Assembly (NCBI GenBank): GCA_014529385.2
Contig: CM043952.1
Location: 52,199,119-52,263,118, forward strand
Source of the DNA: Adiantum capillus-veneris
Taxonomy: Eukaryota; Streptophyta; Polypodiopsida; Polypodiales; Pteridaceae
DNA length: 64,000 nt
Reading direction: 5' to 3'
The notes below the pieces were generated by a model, which was not told the origin of the DNA, made no database searches, and worked only from the letters and a program-made list of their open reading frames with translations. Shown here in pieces: positions 32,920 through 42,479 of the stretch; the first letter of the stretch is position 1, and each line of letters opens with the position of its first letter. The position numbers and the translations under genes are program-made.

Positions 32920-33555
32920 TGTCACAGGAACCGAATAATAGAGATAGAGAGCAAAAGGTACAAAAAGAGATCTTTGTATTTATGAATCTTTGCAGACTTT
33001 TGATACAACAGAGGAGCAATTCAATATGGGCGCACTCCGTTGTACGGAGCTTGAACCTCCCGACCACCCCCGAGCTTCAGTTTGCTTGCATGTAGCGTCG
33101 CACTCGCACTCTCACTCTCACTCTCACTCGCAAAAGAAGAGATCGGTGAATGATCCCCAAACGCACCATCCGTCGTTCTTTAATCCTTCTTGTCCTCAAA
33201 AAGCATGCGGCTTCTCAAAATAGTCGCTTTTTTAGGCGTTCAATCAACTCGATTTTCGCACCAAGTATACCTGCGAGAATAAGATAAGAACGTGATCGCT
33301 AAGCGATCCGTAAAGGTTAGATTTTTATCATGACACTTTGCACAGATCCGATTTCACAAACTGATTTTTGCATCGCCTACAAAATAGTCAAAAGAACATA
33401 CTCGTGCAACCAATTCAACATGATAATCAAAGTAAAAAAACATAATTATATACCTTCATAATCTCAATTGCAATACTCTACCATGAAAAAACAATCCACT
33501 TCTTGGTTGATAGCAGGGAGAGTTGTATGATGTTGTATGTCTGTTTGTCCCTGTG
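32920..33555 (-). repeat. 5' LTR of element 3, last ~636 bp only
   Basis: Matches 27842-28471 closely. At about 33555 homology ends inside the LTR (CCCTGTG) and gypsy 2 gag begins (GCTCTTCTTTGAG). The missing LTR start is found at 24303-24741 in the opposite orientation. Confidence 0.92.
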
Positions 33556-33939
33556 GCTCTTCTTTGAGAGGGAGATATCCCATCGAGTAGTAAGTTTTTG
33601 AGCCATTTGTATAGATCCTCCTCTACTTCCCTTATCGGAGAGAGTATTCTTTTGGAAGTCTCGCTCACTAGGAGCTTTCCTAAGTACTCTCTCTTCTTGG
33701 TGGGGAGTTTGGAGAATAGCATGGGTGCATGATTGTTGTAGCACTTCACCTTGGAGGGATGGATTGCCCAGGGCTTGTGAAAGCCTAGAAACAAGATAGT
33801 TTACAAGCATAGGGTCATCATTAGTTGCTCTATCATTAGAAAAATCAAAGCTATCAACATTCATTTCAATCTCTTTACCCTTGTCATCCATACTAGAAAA
33901 TTTTAGATGTAATTTTTTACTTGTACTTTGGCACTTCAA
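33556..33939 (-). pseudogene. Gypsy family 2 gag, N-terminal piece
   Basis: Minus-strand frame with VDSFDFSNDRATNDDPMLVN and LSQALGNPSLQGEVLQQS, homologous to the gag start at 40891 (VDSFDFANEQATNDATMLVT). After about 110 codons (PSQRRA) it is cut by the LTR of element 3. The matching position in the complete copy is about 41215; the following ~1.3 kb (rest of gag, start of protease) is absent from this copy. Confidence 0.88.
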
Positions 33940-34161
33940 GCCCTAGTTGTGCTGCTCCTTTTTACCTTCAAAGATAAGCACTGAAGTATCTATACCGGTA
34001 GCTCAAATATTATTTATTTCAAGGAATAGAAGAGAGAGTTTCACAGAGCCGAGACAGCACAGACTCCTGTCAAGCTTCTAATAGCTCAAATGGTTAAGCC
34101 GTAGGCAAGCCTTGTAGGACTCCATTATTAAGACCATAACTCTCAATGGTATCACCGTTAA

Positions 34162-34758
34162 CACTAGTCCTGTAATAGCCACTTTTGTGGCTTTTGGAGA
34201 CTTTTGTAAAATATTCATCAACACTATGTTAGCTATCTAAATAGAAAATGGTTTCACGGAATTATGACCAACACTCAATATGATTTGATAAAAAATAGTA
34301 TAGAGCTAAATGAAGGTCTAAAGGTGTCTTTCCGTTGCTATACTCTACAACTATTTTATGCGGATGGATAATTTTTTTATATTTCCTTTTGAAAATTAAT
34401 CAAATCATTTCTAAGCAGGTCCAAAATTATTTGAAAAATCCCTCAATAGGTATGTGATAGATGTACCAAGCTTTTTTAACCCATATACAAAGACTACTGA
34501 CATTTTTTACTTCTCAAAGTTAAGTAGTGAAGTGCAACTTTAGGTAAAATTTGCTAATTTTAGGAAAGTAAATTTTTATTTTTGAAATTGTCATGTAAGT
34601 TGTGTACTTAGAAAATCAGTTCATATCTTGAACTGATAATTAAGAAGTTTCATAAAACATCAATTTCATATACAAAAGTTATGTTTCATTTACTAAAATC
34701 CTGATGGGAGCCATTTTTATAGCTTCAATCAGTTTTGTGGCTCATCACAAGTCTAGTG
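34162..34758. mobile_element. Transposon C: CACTAG ends, TTAA duplication, 597 bp
   Basis: The ends read CACTAGTCCTGTAAT and, in reverse complement, CACTAGACTTGTGAT, followed on both sides by AGCCAC. TTAA flanks it (34158-34161, 34759-34762). A palindromic word GCCACTTTTGTGGC lies just inside the left end, similar in build to the subterminal palindromes of A and B (GGACA-CTTTTA-TGTCC). The homologous leader of the complete gypsy 2 copy (about 40668-40675, CAGATAATG) has no insert, so this is a real insertion. Internal sequence is AT-rich and unlike A/B. No coding capacity. Confidence 0.87.
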
Positions 34759-34891
34759 TTAACTGTATAAAGCAGGTGTGCTTCCAGGATGAAAAATCCC
34801 TATTCTACTTACTCTTTTGCAATTAATAACAGCAACCATTTTTACCAAGCTTGAGGATCTCTCATCTTGAGCAAGAAAAGATAACCGAATA

Positions 34892-34903
34892 GCTCTGATA
34901 CTG
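34892..34903 (-). other. Mutated Met primer binding site (gypsy 2)
   Basis: Minus-strand CAGTATCAGAGC beside the LTR end GTTACA. The complete copy at 40505 has TGGTATCAGAGC, so the first bases are altered here. Confidence 0.75.
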
Positions 34904-34904
34904 A

Positions 34905-35637
34905 TGTAACATTGAATGTGCTAGTAACTTGTGTGTAGCGGAAAATGATAACATAGTGAGAATTTCATTAAGAACAATTTTCTAATGAGCATAGAGAGAG
35001 TACTTGGTTGGAGAAAGAAACATACCAACTACACCTAGCTAGTTTGGCATAAACAATACTTGAAAAGAGAGAGAAATAGAACAATTGACAACAATTGAGG
35101 ACTAGATTTACATGGAGCCCTGTTCCCTCTCCAAAAAGGCTTTTGTATTATAGCTTCTTCCATCGAGGGAGACTTTTGTACAATACAATCTTTGTGTTCC
35201 TCATAGCCTGCCATGTGTCCATTATTGCCTTTGTGTAAAGAGACAACCTGGGAGTGTGTGTGTGTGTGTGTGTGTTTCTTTCTCTTTCCCGATCACCCCC
35301 TCCGTCCTAGTAATGTGGGAAGACTTTTTAGTCTTCCCATAACCATCCAATTTTCCCCACTTTTGTCCATTTGACTTTTTAAATAAATTTTGGAACCTTA
35401 GCCTATGGAAATCTTAATGGAGGTGATCCTTAGGTCTTTTAAGCTTCGTTGATGCACATTGCTCTTTTGCAGACTGTCCCCCTTTGGATCCCTATTTTCC
35501 CTCCGTTGGATCCCTGCTGAGACTGCTCTGGCAGCCTTACCAATATTCTATCTTTTATTCCCCTGGTACCTCCCCATATTAAATGATCAATTTAACATGA
35601 TAAAATCATTTGGGGAGTTAGATATTAGTTTTTATCA
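34905..35637 (-). repeat. Gypsy 2 LTR shared by two partial elements
   Basis: Minus-strand TGATAAAAACTAATATC...ATGTTACA, about 733 bp, shorter than the 1,461-bp LTR at 39043. On its left side lie primer site, leader and gag (33556-34904); on its right side lies the 3' end of pol (36060-37770), all on the minus strand. The arrangement pol-LTR-gag means one LTR serves two elements, as after unequal recombination. It includes a (GT)n run at 35254-35275. Confidence 0.85.
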
Positions 35638-36059
35638 CCTTATCTCTCTCTTGACATATTAGTTGTCCTCGACTATGAGATATAGAAGATAAAGCCTAGT
35701 CATTAGTCCGTTTGCTAGCGGGTAGAGGACCCCTATTTTACCCTAGGACACCATTCTAGAATGGATGACTAGTCCATTTGGTGCTTGAGAGCCTTAGCTT
35801 CCACAAGCATGTTTGCACATTAGTACATATTAATCTTCCATAGTAGAGTGACAAGCTCCACTTGGTGTTCGGGAGACGTCGTCTCCACAAACATGATTCT
35901 AAGCATGCATACTTATTAACATTTGTGCACAATAAAGAAAAAGAGAGTCTTATAAGTCAAAAACTTTGTTCATTTATTCATATTTACATTTGGTTACTCT
36001 AGGGAATCATTTTAAGCATTGACAAGGTTTAGGTTATCCTTTAATTGTATGTCTTGCAT

Positions 36060-37770
36060 CCATCTAGCATATTCAAAAGGATAATTTTAAAACTTGATAA
36101 GATATCGCCGGATAGTCTTACTGCCTCTCAATACCTTGTCTTCGTGTCGGAGAATGGACTCGAGTTGCAACACCTCTTCTTGGTCCTTGATCTTCGGTGG
36201 GTCTTCAATGTTTTCTTTTTGAGGTGTCTCTCCTTTGTAAGGCTTTAGTAGGCTCACGTGGAAAGCATTGTGTATGAACCAATCGTTGGGAAACTTGAGC
36301 TGATAGGCCATATCATTGATCGGCCTAAGAATCTGAAAGGGACCATAGTGCCTTTTTGCTTATTTAGCATAGTACTTTTGGTGTCTCGTAGGATTCTTGC
36401 CCGTCGTGTGCCTTAATCAAGCCTTGAGAAACTTAATCATGATCCAATAATTTTGTTTAAAGGATAAATCTCTTATATGCTTATCAGCAAAACAGCCTTT
36501 TGCCTTTGTTGGGAGATGGATATAGCATTCTTAATCTTTTGGAAAGATACTTGCAGGTCTCGGCTGTATTCATCTCCACAACGAAGATCTTCCCATGTAC
36601 TTTGAGTAGCAGGGGACTTTTTTATCTTCCCTCAATCATCTCAAAAGGTGCTTTTCCCACGGTAGTATGTATAGTGTTATTGTAAGTGTACTCCACTAAA
36701 GGTAAGTATTTCTCCTATTGGTACTTTTGATCTAATTCTGTGACATAATCTTTTAGTAGATCAAGAATTTTTAGGTTAGCTATTTCACTTTGACCATCCG
36801 TTTGCAGGTGATAGGTTGAACAGAAGTTTAACCTTGTACCTAAATTCTCAAAGAGACCCGTCTAGACATTACTGGTCATTTTAGGATCTCTATCTGACAC
36901 TATGGATGTTGGAAAGCCATGGTACTTGAATATTTGTGATATAAAGAGGGTTGGCATTTGATGGGAGTTGATAGTCTTTTTGACAAGTATGAAATGCGCT
37001 TGTTTGTTAAACCTTTATCCACTATCGTACATATTCTTGTATTTCTATGGATAAACTTGGGCAATCCAAAGATAAAATCCATGGATATGCTCTTCCATGG
37101 TGAATTAGGGACTGGCTAAGGTTGAAGCAATCTAGGTTGCTTCCTCTATCAAACTTTGTCTTTTGGAATACCACACATTTTGAGCCATACTCTTGTATGT
37201 TTGCTTTCATGACAGTCCAATAGAAGTATGTTTCTATCTCCCTTAGGGTAGATTGGATCCCTCTATGCCCCGCATAAGGAGCAGCATGAGATTCATACAT
37301 TACTTTCTCACGGAGTGAGTTAGTAACACATACCATGTTTCCATAGAGAAGGTAACCATCTTGTAAGGTAAATGGTTCTTCCTTCTTCCCTAGTTCAAGG
37401 GATGAAATCACATCTTTAAAATCGGGATCAATAGCATACTCATCTATCATAGAAGATAGATAATTGTGAGTTTCTATGGATACCGGCTACTTAATTATGC
37501 TATCGAGCAATGTGAGAATTATGAAAATGAAATTTGTCCACCTAATTTGTTTGTTGGAGATCTTGGTCTGCACATGAAGTACTTAAGGATTCGGTGATCC
37601 GTTCATAGAATGAAAGGAGTCCCCAATAAATAGTGCTTCCATGAGTCTAAAGCATGTAGAAATGCTAAGAGTTCCTTCGAGCCTTCGACTTTCATAGGCT
37701 ATGGCGTGCCCTTCTTCGACCAAAACAGCTCCAAGGAAATCACCACAGGTGTGGCATTGGACTGCTTGCA
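36060..37770 (-). pseudogene. Gypsy 2 RNase H to chromodomain, second copy
   Basis: Minus-strand pieces homologous to 43950-45785: RNase H start (37583-37770: VQCHTCGDFLGAVLVEEGHA), then SMIDEYAIDPDFKDVISSLE and the integrase zinc region (AGHRGIQSTLREIETYFYW, 37022-37450), integrase core relic (MDFIFGLPKFIHRNTRI, 36900-37082), and the tail (HNAFHVSLLKPYKGE, then a chromodomain-like end, 36087-36311). Stops and frameshifts throughout. Upstream (higher coordinates) it is cut at 37771 by an LTR-like repeat. Confidence 0.87.
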
Positions 37771-38267
37771 TGCAAGAAACATACATTGTTTAATATACTT
37801 ACGACTAAAAATAGCTCATGCATGCGTTAGCATGCGTGCTCTGTTTTGCAAGGAATGCTTGGCATTGTTGTGTAGCTCTCGCCAAGAATATCACAATGGT
37901 GTAATCAAATATCCAATGCAATGAGCAAGCAAGAAATGGCTTCAAGATGAAGCTCACACTCTCTCTCTTTCCCTCTCACACACAGTCGAGGATAGCTCAA
38001 AACTTTGATTTTATGAAAAAATTATCTTTAAAAAATGACCTAGGTACCTTATATACTAAGGCTACCATAGGTTAAACCTAAAATGGAGTTCAATGGGTCG
38101 AATGGCTTTGTACTTCCAATCTAGAAGTGCCATTACACTGCGGCTTCTACAAATAGACTAGCTACTCATTACAAATGATGTTTATAACCATAATCTGCAT
38201 CATCTCATAATTCTCAAAAAATAAGGCTTTGTTGAGGTATGTCGTACTGATGATCCGTGGGTTAACA
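37771..38267 (-). repeat. LTR-like repeat, copy 3
   Basis: 497 bp, homologous end to end to 429-926. On the minus strand it begins TGTTAACC at 38267 and ends CTTGCA at 37771, directly against gypsy 2 RNase H. The purine-rich GGTGAGGTAGATGG precedes it on the minus strand, so it reads as a 3' LTR whose internal region lies to the right. It is not a solo LTR: TTGCA on the left has no partner after 38267. Confidence 0.7.
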
Positions 38268-39036
38268 CCATCTACCTCACCGCGAACCAACAAGAGCCTA
38301 TGAAATAGGGCCTCAAGATAGCCAAAGTCTATCAATCTGGGTCAAGTCGGGTGTGAAATAGGTCTATATGCAAGTACACTATATACAAGTACACTATCTA
38401 GGGTGCATAATCAGGAAATCAAAGGGCTAACCAAGCCCCAATCTGGTCATTGCATGTGAACTGGCTAAAGCATGGCCTGAATGATGCCACTTGAGACCAA
38501 TATAACCTCAAATCTGACTAGCATGAATCTTTCTACTTATGTAAGTGTGATAGGCTTTGACAGTATGAAATCACTTCAAGATTTTACTTAGTTTCTTGAT
38601 GTCTTAATTGCACCAATATTCACATCTTTGAATCATCACATTGTAGTATTTACCCATCACCAAAACCATAAAATTGAGTGAAATAATAAGCTCTATAGAT
38701 TTTTAAGAAGCTTAAAATGAAAATCTCGCCAGATAATCACACTCTTAATTTCACATCTTCTTTTAATCCAAAATCAAATAGATAGATTGAAGTGACTAAT
38801 TGCACAATTTATTGATTTGTTGAAGCGTATCTACACACATACTAAAGGAGCATATGTACACATATAATTAAAAGAATTTGATGATTATTTGCACATTTTA
38901 CAATTTGAATATACCCACACCATTCATTTGACCATTAGGAAATCAACCATTGAAGTTATTTACTCACCAGCTTCAAGATTGAATTTCATTTGATTTATGC
39001 TAATGTTCATGCCACCATAAAACAAGCACAAGGACA
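38268..39036. other. Stretch with no recognisable gene
   Basis: This may be the remaining internal region of the minus-strand element whose LTR is 37771-38267, but no gag or pol motif is visible. 'caagtacactat' occurs twice (about 38374-38400). It ends at the target duplication of the complete gypsy 2 element; its continuation would be 49401 onwards. Confidence 0.45.
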
Positions 39037-39042
39037 ATACAT

Positions 39043-40503
39043 TGTCATAATAACTAATGTCTAATTCTCCTAAATGATTCTCTCAAGTAAAATTAATCAT
39101 TTAATATGGGGAAGTACATGGGGAGAAAAATCTAGAATATTGGTTAGGTTGGTAGACCGGTTACCGTAGGGATCCAAAGGAGGGAAAATAGGGATCCAAA
39201 GGGGGGGCCATCCACAAAAGATAAATGTGCATCAATGGGATTTAAATAACCTAAGGTTTGGCCCATAAAGACTTCCAAAATGCTAAGTTTCAACCCATAA
39301 AGACTTCCAAAATGCTAAGATTCCAAAATTCAAAGGTACTGTCCAATGGTCAAGCCTTAGGGTAAATTGGATGTTTGTGGGAAGACTCAAAAGTCTTCCC
39401 ACATCCCTATCTAGGAGGGGGCCATATTAGTAGGGGATGAGAGAGAAACACACACACGCACAGACACTCTTTCAAGCTCCCTTTACACAAAGGGCATATT
39501 GGACACATGTCAGCTCCCTAGCCCAGTTGCCTCCCAAGGTGCATTCAGATCCTATTGGATGGCCATAGGAGTGGACCAATGATAATTAGGCTAGAGTAAA
39601 TTTAGTTTAATTCATTTAAAAACACTTGATTAAATAACCAAAAGAAATTAAGCTCTCCAGAAGACTATTGGACAGTCTCCCAAGGGGTCCAATAAGCATT
39701 CAGCAACCGAATGGCTTTCCTGATTCCTATTGGCAAGAAGACTAAGAGGGTCAATGAGAGTTTAATTGCATTGTTTAAATATCTAAAGCTCTCACAAAGG
39801 GGAAAGGGAGGCATGTGTCACAAGGCTATCATTTATGCTCCTTAATTATCATTGGCTAAGCTTTGTTGGGGCCAATAGGATGCCATCATGAGCAAATAGC
39901 AAGAGGGGTCGACCAAGAGAGAGAAGGGGATGATTTTTGCAAGGCATTATCACAAACACACTCACATAATCATCCCCTTCTATCTCTTGGTCGACCCCTC
40001 TTGCTATTTGCTCATGATGGCATCCTATTGGCCCCTACAAAGCTCATCATCTACTCCAAGATTTAAAGAAGACTATGTCCTTCTCAAGCTTTAACAGAAA
40101 GCTCATCATCTACTCCAAGCTTGTGAGAAGGGAGGCCTACAACAACAACTCTTGACCTTGGTGCTTGAAGCCCCCATCTTCATTGCGCCAACAAGTTATT
40201 GAAGGAACACAAAGTATTGTATTGTAAAATGTCTTTCTTGATGGGGGGAACCTACAATAAAAAGACTTTTGGAGGGGGGACCCCCAGCTCCATGTAAATC
40301 CGGTCCTCAATTGTTGTCAATATCTTAATTCCTCTCTCTTTTTGAAGTATTATTCATGCCTATCTAACTAGGTGTTATGATTTTGTTTCTCTCTCCATCC
40401 AAGCACTCTTGCTATGCTCATTAGAATCTATTCTTAATGAAATGCTCACTATGTCTATGCTATTTTCCGCTATACACAAGTTACTAGATCTTTAAATGTT
40501 ACA
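39043..40503 (+). repeat. 5' LTR of gypsy 2
   Basis: TGTCATAATAAC...AAATGTTACA, 1,461 bp. Compared with the 3' LTR it lacks a ~240-bp block (present at about 48820-49080) and carries an extra inverted copy of about 67 bp (see the fold-back entry). It is the same LTR as 34905-35637. Confidence 0.93.
39869..40034. repeat. Fold-back inside the gypsy 2 5' LTR
   Basis: Arms of about 67 bp, 39869-39935 and 39968-40034, are nearly perfect reverse complements (GGTCGACC and 'gagcaaatagcaagagggg' in arm 1), with a loop of about 32 bp. The 3' LTR has only the first arm (about 48627-48690). The second arm is therefore a new inverted duplication in this LTR, as expected from template switching during reverse transcription or repair. 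Confidence 0.9.
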
Positions 40504-40504
40504 T

Positions 40505-40516
40505 TGGTATCAGAGC
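40505..40516 (+). other. Primer binding site, initiator Met-tRNA
   Basis: TGGTATCAGAGC one base after the LTR end GTTACA. Confidence 0.95.
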
Positions 40517-40890
40517 ACAAGGTTTTTCTTTTGTTTCTCAAGAAGAGAGGTCCTTATGCTAACTTTAAATGGCTAGTATTATTAATTGCAATTGTGTAAG
40601 TAGAATAGGGATTTTTCAACCTTGCACTGTGCCTGTTTCTTGCAGATAATGAGGCATCACCGGTGAGAGCTATGGTCTTAATAGTGGAGTCCTACGGGGC
40701 TTTTTGGATATGGTTTAATCACTATTGAGCTATTAGATGCTTGACAGGAGCTAGTACTATTTTGGTGGTGATATTTGAGCCATGGGCATGGGAGCTTGAG
40801 TGCTTTTCTAAAGGGGTTAAGAGGAGTAGAAACTAGGGCTTGAAGTGCCAAAGTACACTAAAAAAAATTACACTTAAAAGTTGTTATAGA

Positions 40891-42479
40891 ATGGCTAACA
40901 ATAGTAAAGAGATTGAAATTCATGTTGATAGCTTTGATTTTGCTAATGAGCAAGCTACTAATGATGCCACTATGCTTGTTACTTACCTTGTTACTAGGCT
41001 TCAACAAGACATGGGCAATCCATCCCTCCAAAGTGAAGTGCAATGGCAGCTACGTGCTCATGGGATTCTCCGAAGTCCCGATCAAGAAGAGAGAATACCT
41101 AGGAAGCCTCCTTGTGAGACTTTCAAAAGAGTCCTCTCTCGGATAAGGGAAGAAGAAGAGGATCCGTATGAAGGGCTCAAAAATCCACTAGTGGATGACA
41201 CATCTCCTTCCCAAAGGAGAACTCAAGTTTCAATGGTAGAGCCCCCACCAAAAAAACAAGAAAGAAGTGAATCTCTTGCCACCTTGGCGGAGATGGCTCT
41301 AGAAAGACAACAGGAAAAACGCTCTTCAACACCCCTTAAACGGAGGAGACCATCGCACACTTCTCTACACCATAATTCAAAGAGGGATGACAGAAAACAA
41401 GAGAAGAAAAAGGCTAGAAAGAGGTCACCCTCTTCTCCATCCTCTTCATCCTCGTCCTCTTATGAAGAAAATGATGGTGCAAACAAGGAGGAACAAGGGA
41501 AGAAAAAGACAAGAAAGAGGTGAACCTCTTCTCCATCCTCCTAAAATTCTTCCTCTTTTGAAGAAAGTGATGGTGCAGCTTTTGAACCACCAAAAAAAAA
41601 GAGGCCATAGGAAATCCTATGCCGCGTGGAAGAGGTCATCCAAACTCAAAAAATTCAAAGAGGGAGGAAAGAACATCTCTTTCCTTACCTACGATGGCAC
41701 CTTTGGTGCTGTAGACAGAGTCTTGGCCTTCATTCAACAATTCGATGTGACGTTTGGAGATGAGGGCTTCACGGAGTCCTCTAAGCTACACCATGTAGCT
41801 AATCATTTTCAAAAGTCCGCCAGTCAATGGTGGTCTAGTCTATGGGTAAAGGGTGAAGCTCCACAAACATGGAAAGCTTTCAGAGCTTCCATCATGAAGC
41901 AGTTTTTTGCTACCGATGCCAAAGACAAAGTACTCACCAAATGACGAAGCTTGAAGATTTCTCCCTACAAATATATTCACAAATATGTAGACAAGTTTTG
42001 GGACTTACATCTCAAATCCATTGTCTTCAAAAAGATAGATTTTGGAGAGGAAAAACAACAATTTTGTGCGGGTTTAACCGAAGATATGGCGGAGTATGTC
42101 AACTCCCAAAGGCCACACACCATATCTGCGGTCATACACCATACCATGGTGGCTTCACAAGTTAGTTTCCAACAAGGGACTAAGAGAAATATTAAGCCCA
42201 CGGAGAACAAGGACCGTAATAACGAGCCCAAAGGGAAGGACAATGTCCAAAAGTCTCCTAAAGGCAATGCCAACAACAACAAAGCTAAGGAGAAGGGAGT
42301 TTAAAGGCAAAAAAAAACTCTCTCCTGAAGAGTTAGAGTGTTATCGTAAAGATAACCATTGTTTCAAGTGCGGGGAGAAATGGCATGCCTATCGTGCTTG
42401 TCCCCACAAGAATACACAAAATGAGCCTCCTAGAGCTACCTTGGTTGTAATCCAACAAAAAAATGCTCACCACAGATGA
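40891..42479 (+). pseudogene. Gypsy 2 gag with zinc knuckle, frameshifted
   Basis: The ATG at 40891 opens MANNSKEIEIHVDSFDF. A Lys/Arg/Ser-rich region follows (41330-41610), containing a tandem duplication that starts GACAAGAAAGAGG-like and repeats the SSPSS..SS(Y/F)EE stretch. Past a stop and a frame change the capsid domain appears (FGAVDRVLAFIQQFDVTFGD, SASQWWSSLW, PQTWKAFRASIMKQFF), then KYVDKFWDLHLKS and a basic linker. Another frame change leads to an intact CCHC knuckle, CFKCGEKWHAYRAC (about 42360). The product would be the capsid/nucleocapsid polyprotein. At least three lesions make it inactive. Confidence 0.9.

Larger units (their letters stand above)
27842..33555 (-). mobile_element. 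Ty3/gypsy chromovirus (element 3), broken by inversion
   Basis: Minus-strand element with a complete 3' LTR (27842-28988), a polypurine tract, pol with chromodomain (29029-32314), a gag remnant, a Met primer site and a partial 5' LTR (32920-33555). The missing LTR part is at 24303-24741. TGTCT sits beside the displaced LTR start (24298-24302) and its complement AGACA beside the other end (27837-27841), which makes a perfect 5-bp duplication once the inversion is undone. Related solo LTR: 46397-47278. Confidence 0.92.

Noticed and set aside
37771..38267. Solo LTR in gypsy pol
   Set aside because: No target duplication: TTGCA on the left has no partner on the right, and a purine tract suggests the internal region continues.
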